A DNA stretch of 64,000 nt from Fidelibacterota bacterium (GTDB taxonomy: Bacteria; Fidelibacterota; UBA8477; JABMPR01), in the NCBI GenBank assembly GCA_018673925.1, contig JABHBL010000037.1:33566-97565 (forward strand), read 5' to 3'. The position numbers and the translations under genes are program-made. The notes under the pieces were generated by a model that saw only the letters and a program-made list of their open reading frames with translations, made no database searches and was not told the origin of the DNA. The number at the start of each line of letters is the position of its first letter. Position 1 is the first letter of the stretch. Of the stretch, positions 9,533 through 17,956 are shown piece by piece.

Positions 9533-9586
9533 AAGACTGTGGGTGAGTTGTGGGTTAAAAACCCACGCTTTTCCCTTAGATAAGGG
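9533..9586. repeat. Inverted repeats and extra GTGGGT boxes in the mraZ / RodZ-like intergenic space
   Basis: The 314 bases between mraZ and the RodZ-like gene hold no credible gene. They contain GTGGGTT-AAA-AACCCAC (9550-9566, a perfect 7-base inverted repeat), a second GTGGGT 11 bases before it, and CCCTTA-GA-TAAGGG (9573-9586). The GTGGGT boxes match those next to the mraZ start but in the opposite orientation. They may be distal MraZ sites or a hairpin after the RodZ-like gene. No U-tract follows in the minus direction, so a canonical terminator is unlikely. Confidence 0.4.
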
Positions 9587-9615
9587 TGCTAATTACAAAA
9601 AAAATGGGTAGCGAA

Positions 9616-10410
9616 CTACAGGGTTGGATAGGTTTGTAAATGTCCACCAGTAGAATCTGCTGTAACCACAAGCCAGGAATTACTAAATGGTGATCCAGGT
9701 AAAGTATCTCCATTTACTGAAAGCAGCGCAGCCTCACCGGGATATAACTTCAACTCGGTTGAATCAGTGAGGAGAATGCCCATGGATAGACCTGGTTCCT
9801 GGAACAAAGTGTCTGAGTGAACTAGACCATCATTACGGATGATAGAAAGAAAGTCAGTAGATGTGACTGTCAAACTATCTGAATTGGCAGAGAGGAGTGA
9901 ATCAGAAATGTTCATAGATTCCAGGCTCTCTGTAAGATTCATAGGGGGTAATAGTGAGGAAAGAGCATTGGATTCAATAGGATTATCTGGTTGCAAAAGA
10001 CTTTTTCCGACAATGATGACGATAATCATGACAATCACAACACCTACCAGACGGATAAGATTGCTCTGAGAACCTTTTTCCATCTCTAACAAGTTCTGAG
10101 CTTCAGAAAGTGTGGCACCACTCATATCAAGGGAAGCACCTGAATCTGAAGAAATATTGCCTGAAACACCCTGTTCACCTGTCAATTTGAGCTCATTCTC
10201 AAGTCCACGTAAAATATCCTCAACTGGATAATCGATGGCCTGGGCATAGGCTTTCATAAACAATCTGACATAGGGAACGGGGAGAATATGATAGTCACCC
10301 TGTTCAAGTGCCTGCAGGATGCGAACATTGATTTTTATATCCTCAGAGATCTCCTCCAGGATAAGTCCTTTTTTCAGGCGATGGTTTCTTAAGTCCTCAT
10401 GAAATGCCAC
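9616..10410 (-). CDS. RodZ-like protein: HTH domain, one membrane helix, C-terminal beta-rich domain
   Basis: The 264-residue protein has an N-terminal Xre/Cro-type helix-turn-helix (LRNHRLKKGLILEEISEDIKI, then ILQALEQGDYHILP and YVRLFMKAYAQAI). This is the cytoplasmic domain by which RodZ binds MreB. A membrane helix follows at about residues 118-140 (LIRLVGVVIVMIIVIIVGKSLL). The C-terminus (residues 190-264) is beta-rich and resembles the DUF4115 domain. The HTH sequence LEEISEDIKI-N-x-x-x-L-x-A-L-E is typical of RodZ. Such proteins link the cytoskeleton to cell-shape control, which fits the neighbouring dcw operon. It is shorter than E. coli RodZ. Confidence 0.8.
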   Translation of the reverse strand: MAFHEDLRNHRLKKGLILEEISEDIKINVRILQALEQGDYHILPVPYVRLFMKAYAQAIDYPVEDILRGLENELKLTGEQGVSGNISSDSGASLDMSGATLSEAQNLLEMEKGSQSNLIRLVGVVIVMIIVIIVGKSLLQPDNPIESNALSSLLPPMNLTESLESMNISDSLLSANSDSLTVTSTDFLSIIRNDGLVHSDTLFQEPGLSMGILLTDSTELKLYPGEAALLSVNGDTLPGSPFSNSWLVVTADSTGGHLQTYPTL

Positions 10411-10534
10411 GATTGTTCCTCTTCGCTAAGTGCTGATGAGTTTAAGTATTTTTCCACGTAAATCAAGACCGCAGAAGTTGAGGGGGTGGCTTTTATGAAT
10501 GATATTCCCAACAAAAAGGGAAATGTTTATAAGA

Positions 10535-11128
10535 TTATTTAAGGGTAATGGAGTGGTGACCAAGGAGCTTGTTTAAATTCTCATTAAAATCAGAAAGTGG
10601 TAATCCCACAACATTATAAAAACAGCCTTCAATGCGATCCACAAAGACACTGGAGTAATCCTGTATACCATAGGCTCCAGCTTTATCAAATGGAGCTCTC
10701 GATTCTATGTAATGGTTTATTTCATCCTGGCGGAGTTGCTTGAAATGAACCTGTGTCAACACATGATGAACCTGATTGATGCTACAGCTCTTCAATTGAA
10801 AACTGTAGGCGGTGATCACCTGATGATTCTTTCCTGAAAGCTGTCTAAGCATTTTATGGGCAGATGCTTCATCTTCAGGTTTTCCTAAAACTTCTTCACC
10901 TATGACAACGATAGTATCAGCACCCACCACAAGTGCGCCTGGATATTTATCGGATATCTCTGTAGCCTTGAGAGTTGCGAGATTTGACGCGTAATGTGCC
11001 GGATCGTGACCCACATAGGGTGGTTCATCCATATGACTGGGGATTACCTTGAATGAATAGCCAATCTGTTCCAGGAGATGTTTTCTGCGGGGAGAGGCGC
11101 TGGCTAGAATGAGCTGGGATTCAGGCAT
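10535..11128 (-). CDS. maf: Maf-family nucleoside triphosphate pyrophosphatase
   Basis: The 197-residue product has the Maf signatures: LILASASPRRKHLLEQIG at the N-terminus, VVGADTIVVIGEEVLGKP near residue 72, and APFDKAGAYGIQD toward the C-terminus. Maf proteins hydrolyse non-canonical or standard dTTP/UTP-type nucleotides and were first linked to septum inhibition. The ATG shares a base with the stop of the PorU-like gene, so the two are probably co-transcribed. Which Maf subfamily (YhdE or YceF type) it belongs to is not decided here. Confidence 0.93.
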   Translation of the reverse strand: MPESQLILASASPRRKHLLEQIGYSFKVIPSHMDEPPYVGHDPAHYASNLATLKATEISDKYPGALVVGADTIVVIGEEVLGKPEDEASAHKMLRQLSGKNHQVITAYSFQLKSCSINQVHHVLTQVHFKQLRQDEINHYIESRAPFDKAGAYGIQDYSSVFVDRIEGCFYNVVGLPLSDFNENLNKLLGHHSITLK

Positions 11129-14100
11129 TAACGCGTGATGACAATCTTTTGCATACTTTGGGCGGGCTCACTGAAATCATCACTAACTGCTTCGATAACC
11201 AGGATGTAGACACCATTGGCTATCTGATTTCCAAAACGATCTCGCCCATCCCAGGGGAATGAGTTAAATCCCTGATTTTGAAAACCCTGTGCATCAGATA
11301 TTATTTTGCGTCCTGCCAGCGTATAAATAGCATATTCCACATCGGCTGGATGCGAAAGCATGTAAGTGACGTCCGTTTGATCCTGCATGGGATTTGGGAA
11401 ATTGAAGAGATCATATATACGGAAGTCATTGGCGGCAAAAAACTCAAGTCGAACGCTTGCTTCACTAGGATTGTTTTGGCTATCCCAGGCTTTAGCAGAA
11501 ATGAGGTGCTCGCCCGGTGGAATCTCAGAAAGGAAGGCTAAAAGACGACCCAGGTCAGAATGATCCAGGTCATATTCAAATAATTCAGTCACATCGAATG
11601 CATTTTCCCAGTCCTCATCTATGGCAAGCGTGATACCGTGTCCTGCTACCCCAGTCAGGTTAATGCCCTGCTCATCACTTATTTCTATTTCCAGAGCCTC
11701 ATTTGCAGAAAAATGATCTCCATTGAGAAGTACCATGTTGTCAGAAATAAACAGAATCTCTGGACCTTGGTTGTCCAGTGCTGTGGAGTCCGTCCCCATA
11801 AAACTTAGTGTGTCAATGTAAGTGCTACCATCCAGCCCTGTTTCATCCCAGTACTGAACTCTGAGGATACCACCGGTGCCTGAATATTTGATATCCTTTG
11901 GCAGGGTAAAACTCCCAGAGAAATCACTATCATCCACAGAAATTAAACCTCGAAAAATTCGTTTGCCAGGTAGGACATAAGAAATACTACCAGTAGTATT
12001 ATTGTAACTGTTGTAAAATGATCTGGTCACAGGAGTTGGTGTATCGAAAACTGTGACGGCCGCTCTAGCCTCCGCTGAGAGAATGGTATCAGCTACTCCA
12101 GCGTAATTGACAGTACCCATAGCTTGAAAGACAGAAGGTGAAACCGTATCAATATGTCCTTTTCGCACTGGCGAAGCTAATCGTAGGGCTGGATCCGAGA
12201 ACAAAATGTATTTCTCATTGTTTGGATCAGATCCTGCTGTAATATTTTTTGCCATCATGACTGCATCACCTACGGTGAGTGATCTACCTGCATCCAATTC
12301 AGGAAATAGAAAATCAAAAAAGTCGGAAAGCAGAATCTCATTAAATACTGCATATGTCTTGCGCGTCGTTGATAAAATTCCAACTGCACCATTGTTTTCC
12401 ATGAGCATGAGCTCTTCAGGAACGCAAGATGAGTTCACATCATCATATTTTGCCCAGTCGCAGGTTCCAGCCACCCAGAAGGGGAGACGCATGCCTGTTT
12501 TGACCAGACCAAGATCGGAGGCAGTAAAAACCTCTTCCTGAGCCCATACCGTTGGGGAACCATGACCCAAATAATTCACCATCAGTGTTCCATTATACAA
12601 TTGTTGGAGAAATGCGTCGCGAGCTTTGGGCTTTTTGATATAGGGGGAATTAGGGTCTTGAACTTCTGGATACTCCGTGAGGTATACCTTGTTTACATGC
12701 ATGCTCGAAGGCAAAATATTGGCCAGGCCCTCTGTATCCCTGATATGCTCATATTCCACTCTAGTGCGACTAGGCCGGAGCGGGTCATCTGCCACCAGGG
12801 TCACTGAATTACGCCAGATTCCTGGCTCTGGGGTCAGCTCATAACTGATAATCTTATCTATCATTACCGCTAGTTGATCAGTTGTCTGTGCCGGCAATCT
12901 ACCAATGGCAATATCTGGTAAACGATCAAATTCACCAGATGCAATATGTGTATATCGATCATCCGTGGCATAGGAACTCACATCTGTGTTTCCATTTTTT
13001 TGAAAAGTGGGTATAATCATCTTGCTCTGACCAGTAATATTCCGGAAATCATAATCAGTATCACCGAGAAATAGAACATACCTGAGCTGGGGTGATGCCC
13101 AGTTAAAGTATACATAATGCAAAAAATGCTTGATGGCAGCAGGATCTTGAGTTCCAGCTGAAAATTCATTATAGATATCATCGATATAGACAATTTCAAC
13201 GTCAAGTTGCTCGTCAACAGGGACTTGTTCTTCACGCAGGGATTTGATCCTTTGGGCTTCACCTTCAAATACGTTGGGTGTGATGATGAGGTATTCAGCC
13301 TGCATGCCGGTGTGGCGTAGCTTTGGTTCACCCAGATTGGGGGCTTCAGTAAGTACCACGAGTTCAGGTTGGTCATCAGTAAATCCAATCAGTTCACGGA
13401 GACCATTTTCGGCCAATGTGAATTGATTGTTAGCTATTTGCCATTCCTGGACGACGGTTGGATTTGTGACATCCCATAAATGAAATGTGGGGGTAGTATC
13501 GTGGAAAATCACTTTACTCACACCACTGGGAAGGTCGACGGTTCCAAAGAGATAATCTGAAGATGGGGCAAGCTGCCTATTGTAGATCAATCTCAGGCTG
13601 TCTAAATATAAAATAGAGGCACTGGAATTACTACTGTACCCTATACTCAAGGTATTGATTCCATCTCGTAACATGTTTTCACCCGCTGTGCCACTAAGGA
13701 GAATTTGCTTGTAAGATCCAGGCCTGTCGCTCACGTTAAAGGGCACACCGTTCAACTCAACATCAAGAATATGTTGGAAATTTCCAGCATCGTAATCAAT
13801 AACCATGGTTGCATTAAACTTTATTTCTGAACCAAAATCGAGATAATTATCAGTAAAGTTGAGACTGAATTGATCCGAGCTTCCAGTAAGTTTTTCTCCG
13901 ACCCAGTTCACACCAGAATGCAGTTGATTGTGCAGCTCAGATTCATGGTAAATGCGTTTCTCATACGAGGTGATAGTGTTTGTTGCATCCAGGGTTGATT
14001 CTTGTAGTAAACTGACATTGTTGGCAGCCTGTGTATCCTGATCAGGGATACATAGCCAATAGTAGCGTTGAATACCATAGAGATGAGTGAAGCTATTGCT

Positions 14101-14994
14101 TTTAAAATTGCCATTCAGGGGTTGGGCGAAAAAGAGGATCTCATCATCACCACTCATTACGCCGTCTTCCAGTCCTTGAGTCTTTAAGCTGATAGCTTTC
14201 AGGTTCTCTGGATTGGGTGCGGTATTACTCAACTCAAAAGGGAGTGATTGACCTTCATAGAAGGGGGCATACACCTGCCAGCTCAATGGATTTGAATCAG
14301 GTATTGTCGCGGGGAAAGAGTTGGCATTAATTCGTTGGATACCCATCTCATTGATGGGGAATTGATACCATTGGCCTGCAGGTAGGGCACTGGCAGTCCG
14401 CTTTAAACTTTTAGGGCTAATTTTTGCCCAGTTTGATGCCATGTCCGAATTCAGGTAGGTAGAAATTATGTCAGTATCTTGCCGTTTTCCCCTGATTGAG
14501 CTTTTTGAAAAGGTCAATCGAAAAGTCAGATTTTCCAGGCGTTGACCTGATTCTGCGTAAGGCATGACCAGAATTCTTGCAGTATTGTAAGCGCGAAAGT
14601 CTTCCCCAGGAATGACATCTATAATTTGTGAAGATTGTACAATTGGCAGCTCCATATCTTCATGCAGCATATTGTTGCCAATTTGACCAGAAAGTTGATG
14701 ATCCTGACTGGATTGGGTATATAAAATCTCAATCTCAGGTAGCGTTCCATCTGGAGGTACGAGAATGGGGATAGTAAAAACGGGGAATATTTTTTCCTGC
14801 TCAGGATCATATGTAAAAGTAGCATCTGACCAGCGGGGAAGTTGAATACTTTCTCCACCAATCTCGTATTCATACAATTCAGGAGATTCAATCTCTATTC
14901 CGACTGTCATGCTTTGCGACTTCGCCTCAAACACAGTAATGTCCATCGCAGTGAGAGAGGTGGTGAGTATGATAAATGCAATTAGTTTATTCAT
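11128..14994 (-). CDS. PorU-like C25-family cysteine peptidase (type IX secretion sortase type) with FlgD-like C-terminal domain
   Basis: A 1288-residue exported protein with a signal peptide at about residues 1-16 (MNKLIAFIILTTSLTAM). A gingipain-type C25 peptidase domain covers roughly residues 550-900. The likely catalytic dyad is His811 in NYLGHGSP and Cys845 in AGTCDWAKYD. The C-terminal 90 residues (NFPNPMQDQTDVTYML, then YTLAGRKI and GNQIANGVYILVI) form an FlgD-Ig/CTD-like module. Size and order match PorU, the T9SS sortase that removes C-terminal domains from secreted cargo. A secreted C25 protease carrying a sorting domain is the alternative. No other T9SS gene is in the window. An AGGA ribosome site precedes the chosen ATG. 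Confidence 0.82.
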   Translation of the reverse strand: MNKLIAFIILTTSLTAMDITVFEAKSQSMTVGIEIESPELYEYEIGGESIQLPRWSDATFTYDPEQEKIFPVFTIPILVPPDGTLPEIEILYTQSSQDHQLSGQIGNNMLHEDMELPIVQSSQIIDVIPGEDFRAYNTARILVMPYAESGQRLENLTFRLTFSKSSIRGKRQDTDIISTYLNSDMASNWAKISPKSLKRTASALPAGQWYQFPINEMGIQRINANSFPATIPDSNPLSWQVYAPFYEGQSLPFELSNTAPNPENLKAISLKTQGLEDGVMSGDDEILFFAQPLNGNFKSNSFTHLYGIQRYYWLCIPDQDTQAANNVSLLQESTLDATNTITSYEKRIYHESELHNQLHSGVNWVGEKLTGSSDQFSLNFTDNYLDFGSEIKFNATMVIDYDAGNFQHILDVELNGVPFNVSDRPGSYKQILLSGTAGENMLRDGINTLSIGYSSNSSASILYLDSLRLIYNRQLAPSSDYLFGTVDLPSGVSKVIFHDTTPTFHLWDVTNPTVVQEWQIANNQFTLAENGLRELIGFTDDQPELVVLTEAPNLGEPKLRHTGMQAEYLIITPNVFEGEAQRIKSLREEQVPVDEQLDVEIVYIDDIYNEFSAGTQDPAAIKHFLHYVYFNWASPQLRYVLFLGDTDYDFRNITGQSKMIIPTFQKNGNTDVSSYATDDRYTHIASGEFDRLPDIAIGRLPAQTTDQLAVMIDKIISYELTPEPGIWRNSVTLVADDPLRPSRTRVEYEHIRDTEGLANILPSSMHVNKVYLTEYPEVQDPNSPYIKKPKARDAFLQQLYNGTLMVNYLGHGSPTVWAQEEVFTASDLGLVKTGMRLPFWVAGTCDWAKYDDVNSSCVPEELMLMENNGAVGILSTTRKTYAVFNEILLSDFFDFLFPELDAGRSLTVGDAVMMAKNITAGSDPNNEKYILFSDPALRLASPVRKGHIDTVSPSVFQAMGTVNYAGVADTILSAEARAAVTVFDTPTPVTRSFYNSYNNTTGSISYVLPGKRIFRGLISVDDSDFSGSFTLPKDIKYSGTGGILRVQYWDETGLDGSTYIDTLSFMGTDSTALDNQGPEILFISDNMVLLNGDHFSANEALEIEISDEQGINLTGVAGHGITLAIDEDWENAFDVTELFEYDLDHSDLGRLLAFLSEIPPGEHLISAKAWDSQNNPSEASVRLEFFAANDFRIYDLFNFPNPMQDQTDVTYMLSHPADVEYAIYTLAGRKIISDAQGFQNQGFNSFPWDGRDRFGNQIANGVYILVIEAVSDDFSEPAQSMQKIVITR

Positions 14995-15117
14995 GAATTC
15001 CTAAACGTAAATCCCGCCGGATTGTTCCTCAGTCATATTTGGTAATAATAATTGAAATGTCCCTTCCACAAAGGGAAATGATACATATAGAGATTTTCAA
15101 AATGGGTAAACAATTAT

Positions 15118-15825
15118 CTAGAGCGATTGAACCAGTGATGCTCCAATGAAAATTTCTACACGGCGATTAATTTCTCGACCCGCCTGGGTTGTGTTATCGC
15201 CAATGGGTTGAAATTCTCCAAATCCCCCGATAGCAAAAATAGATGCTGATAGCTCGGTCCGTTCCTGGAGCTGTATCATGATTGACTGAGCCCTGGCTGC
15301 GCTCAATTCCCAATTGTCACGATATAGAGCATTTCTGGTAAGCGGCATATTATCTGTGTGTCCCTCAATTCGAATTTCTACCAACCAACGTAATCCCGAA
15401 GATTCAAGCTCTTTCAAGAAGGAGGCATGTTCGGTGTCGAGGAGGTGAAAGATATGTAGGTTTCGAATGGAAGTAGCCACTGCATCTAACTGGTAGAGGT
15501 GAGTATTCCGTGGTTGAGCAGAAGCGACCTCGAAAAGTCTCGGGTCATCTAGAGTAATCTGTACACCCTTTGAATTGCGTGAGACTGAAATTTCTTCAAT
15601 ACCAGCACTGTTCATGACTTCTTGCACTTCCGTTGCAGCTTCGTCGAGTCGATCGTTCACCCAGGCATGTACCTTATTGATCTGGCCGGCCCGAACGGTG
15701 ATCATCATGATAAAAAAGCAGATTAATAGGGTGACAGTATCACCGTATGAGAGCACCCAGCTTGAGCGGGCATTACCGGCAACCTTAGCTATACGTTCTG
15801 CTCGGTTAGCCATTATCGATCTCAA
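15118..15825 (-). CDS. MotB-like stator protein with OmpA-type peptidoglycan-binding domain (second paralogue)
   Basis: The 235-residue protein has a short cytoplasmic N-terminus and one membrane helix beginning SYGDTVTLLICFFIMMITV. Asp29 sits where MotB has its proton-accepting aspartate. The C-terminal OmpA/MotB domain has VEIRIEGHTDNMPL and NWELSAARAQSIM, and ends GREINRRVEIFI. It overlaps the preceding MotB-like gene. ATG codons at 15825 and 15813 are both possible starts. MotB proteins anchor ion-driven stator complexes to peptidoglycan. No flagellar genes are present, so the motor served is unknown. Confidence 0.85.
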   Translation of the reverse strand: MRSIMANRAERIAKVAGNARSSWVLSYGDTVTLLICFFIMMITVRAGQINKVHAWVNDRLDEAATEVQEVMNSAGIEEISVSRNSKGVQITLDDPRLFEVASAQPRNTHLYQLDAVATSIRNLHIFHLLDTEHASFLKELESSGLRWLVEIRIEGHTDNMPLTRNALYRDNWELSAARAQSIMIQLQERTELSASIFAIGGFGEFQPIGDNTTQAGREINRRVEIFIGASLVQSL

Positions 15826-16498
15826 TCAGTTGAATATCTAAATAAATTTCTACACGGCGATTTTCATCATAATTGCGTTCATCCACGAGGGGGTGAAAGG
15901 GACCATATCCGGAAATGGAGAAAAAAGATTCAGGAATTGTCGTTTCATTGATCAGGTATTGGGCTACTTGGTGGGCTCTGGCAGTGGATAAATCCCAATT
16001 GTCCCGGAATCGGGAAGATCGTCCCAGAGGTACTGCATCAGAGTGTCCTTCGATACGAACATTAATTATAATGGTTTTTCCCGTAGCCTCCAGTTTTGCA
16101 AAAATATCTTTGTTACGAATGGGGATCTTTTCCAGCTCCAACCCACCGATGATCTGGGCCACAGTTCTCAGATAAAATATAAAATTGATGACAATCTGAT
16201 CTTCACCGGATTGAAAAAAGGTTTGATCACCAATCTCCGAGGGAATGAGGAGTTTGATACCCTTTGGACCAGCATGTTCCACGTATAGCCAATCCAATTG
16301 GCGTACCTGCTTCTCGTTCATGACCTTGGCATAGATGACATCTTTCATCTGGTCGGCGAATTTGAAGGTGGTGTTGGCATCCTGCTCAGCTTTGATAATC
16401 AGAAGCAGAAAGAAAGCCAGCAAACCAGTTAGAAGATCACTATATGTAACCTTCCAGGAGTTGGATGCCCGTTCAGCGATTAATGAGATGTCAGGCAT
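15806..16498 (-). CDS. MotB-like stator protein with OmpA-type peptidoglycan-binding domain (first paralogue)
   Basis: The 230-residue protein starts MPDISLIAERASNSWKV. Its membrane helix YSDLLTGLLAFFLLLIIKA closely matches the MotB plug and helix, and Asp21 is the probable proton-binding residue. The OmpA-type domain is at about residues 120-225, with RIEGHSDAVPLGRSSRFRDNWDLSTARA and a C-terminal NRRVEIYLDIQ. It lies 6 bases after the motA-like stop and overlaps the next MotB-like gene by 20 bases. It clearly differs in sequence from that neighbour, so the pair is an old duplication. Confidence 0.87.
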   Translation of the reverse strand: MPDISLIAERASNSWKVTYSDLLTGLLAFFLLLIIKAEQDANTTFKFADQMKDVIYAKVMNEKQVRQLDWLYVEHAGPKGIKLLIPSEIGDQTFFQSGEDQIVINFIFYLRTVAQIIGGLELEKIPIRNKDIFAKLEATGKTIIINVRIEGHSDAVPLGRSSRFRDNWDLSTARAHQVAQYLINETTIPESFFSISGYGPFHPLVDERNYDENRRVEIYLDIQLIEIDNG

Positions 16499-16504
16499 AT
16501 AAAG

Positions 16505-17332
16505 TTAGTCTGTGGCTTGTCTTGCAGCCTTCCGTGTATCCTTGTCAACAAAAGTAAGCAGCTTTTCACGCATGATCAGTGGATGTTCTTTGGAGTGGAT
16601 ACTTAGAATTCCAGCTTTGATAATATTGAGACCATGAACCTCAGCATCAGAACGTGCTTTCAACTTACCGGCAATAGGAATAAAAAGGAGATTGGCCAGC
16701 AACACACCATAAAAGGTGGTCACCAGGGCGATACCCATACCCTGCAACAGAGCTGACATGGAATCCTGAGCACCTGTAGCATAGCTGTCAACTGTGGAGG
16801 TGGCAGCTTGACGAGTCATCATGAGGATTAAACCCATCACGGTTCCAAGGAGACCGAAAGCGGGGGCATATGAACCCATATTATAGAAGATTTCCTGACC
16901 ATTTGAGTGTCGATCAATCATGGAGTTGAGCTCATTGTTGAGAAAATTTTCGAGTTTTTTTGGGTCTCTTTCAAGAATTGCATTCTCTAGTCCCATCTGG
17001 AGATAGTGGTTATCGACACCGTCTAGAATAGTCTCCAGGGAAGGAAGACCTTTTTTTCTGGCCTGCTCACTATATTGAGCTAATTCATCGATGACTTCCA
17101 TATGATTAAATGCAGTTCCATTGGAAAATGCCTGGAGGGAAACCTTGAGCATACCAATGACATTCTTCAGAGGATAGTTCACAAGAGTTGCAGCGAAAGT
17201 ACCACCTAAAACAATAGCCAGACCACGCAGATTGAAGAATGTTTCTGGAGGTGTAAAGGTGCCTGGTTCTGACATGCCAAAGAAGACCAGGAACAAACCG
17301 AAAAGTAAACCAATAATGGTTGCAATATCCAT
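16505..17332 (-). CDS. MotA-like proton channel protein
   Basis: The 275-residue inner-membrane protein has four predicted helices. The first (IATIIGLLFGLFLVFFGM) and second (LAIVLGGTFAATLVNYP) are near the N-terminus. A long cytoplasmic loop follows (about residues 60-150), then the paired helices with YAPAFGLLGTVMGLILMM and GIALVTTFYGVLLANLLFIP. This matches the MotA/PomA family, which forms the stator ring around MotB-type proteins. The GGGGAAAA upstream is a plausible ribosome site. It heads a motA-motB-motB operon upstream of the PorU-like gene. Confidence 0.9.
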   Translation of the reverse strand: MDIATIIGLLFGLFLVFFGMSEPGTFTPPETFFNLRGLAIVLGGTFAATLVNYPLKNVIGMLKVSLQAFSNGTAFNHMEVIDELAQYSEQARKKGLPSLETILDGVDNHYLQMGLENAILERDPKKLENFLNNELNSMIDRHSNGQEIFYNMGSYAPAFGLLGTVMGLILMMTRQAATSTVDSYATGAQDSMSALLQGMGIALVTTFYGVLLANLLFIPIAGKLKARSDAEVHGLNIIKAGILSIHSKEHPLIMREKLLTFVDKDTRKAARQATD

Positions 17333-17372
17333 ATTTTCCCCTTGGGATTATTTCAATAATTCGTGAATCAAA

Positions 17373-17804
17373 TTACTCTGAATACAATGTTTCTGCCCAG
17401 CCCGTGAGCGTTTCTATTTGGCTATCACTCAAACTAGCACCTGGGTGCAATAGTAGATAAGGTAAGATGGGCATTTCACCCTCTTCTAAAACTTCCAGTA
17501 TCTCGTCTGCAATATCAGTGCTATCAAATGCATCCAAATCAGAAAATTCTGAAAAATTAAGATGTTTTCTGCCTTCAACAACATCACGTGTGATCAAGAA
17601 TGATCCCGGGGCGATACGGCTATACCAGGGCCATTCAGTTTCATTTGAATGACAGTCATAGCACGAGGTTTTAAGTATTAATTTTATTTCTGAAGGCGCG
17701 GAAGCATCCTGAATAATCGGTGGGTTTGTCTGATTAAGGGGAACGAGCTGCATAATAATGAACAATCCAACAATAACGATCAGTACTATTTTTGTTCGAG
17801 TCAC
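17373..17804 (-). CDS. Haem-binding domain protein with a single CxxCH motif
   Basis: A small exported or membrane-anchored protein with an N-terminal hydrophobic helix (KIVLIVIVGLFIIMQLVPL) and the segment TSCYDCHSNETEWPWYSRIAPGS, which carries one CxxCH haem-attachment motif. The pattern with WPWY and RDVVEGRKHLNFSEF fits the Pfam Haem_bd family (recalled). I moved the start from 17825 to a GTG at 17804, because AAAGGAGG stands 5 bases before it and the longer ORF would start within or ahead of that site. It acts outside the cytoplasm, and its electron partner is unknown. A convincing independent promoter was not resolved. Confidence 0.82.
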   Translation of the reverse strand: MTRTKIVLIVIVGLFIIMQLVPLNQTNPPIIQDASAPSEIKLILKTSCYDCHSNETEWPWYSRIAPGSFLITRDVVEGRKHLNFSEFSDLDAFDSTDIADEILEVLEEGEMPILPYLLLHPGASLSDSQIETLTGWAETLYSE

Positions 17805-17907
17805 AAAATCCTCCTTTAAAATCAATTATGACAACATAATTAATGAGGAGGAAATATAAAGTCTTATTTGGGTGAGAATCGGCGTGTAAGCTCTACTGAG
17901 AAATAAA

Positions 17908-17933
17908 AAACGGGAAGCAAGCTCCCCGTTTTT
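17908..17933 (-). terminator. Intrinsic terminator downstream of the SurA/PpiD-like gene
   Basis: AAACGGG-A-AGC-AA-GCT-C-CCCGTTT forms a stem with one mismatch. On the minus strand it is followed by a run of six T residues. It lies just after the foldase gene stop and separates it from the haem-binding gene. A T-run also follows on the plus strand, so it could work in both directions. Confidence 0.8.
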
Positions 17934-17956
17934 AGAAAAAATATTTATGTCAAATT

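Noticed and set aside
9361-9546. 61-residue ORF in the mraZ upstream region
   Set aside because: It crosses the mraZ regulatory boxes, has an AT-driven composition and no ribosome site. Judged chance.
10500-10535. TTCCC/GGGAA hairpin after the RodZ-like and maf junction
   Set aside because: Only a 5-6 base stem with an A-rich loop. Too weak to call.
15045-15090. TCCCTT/AAAGGGA hairpin after the second MotB-like gene
   Set aside because: The stem is short and no T-tract follows in the minus direction, so I do not call a terminator.
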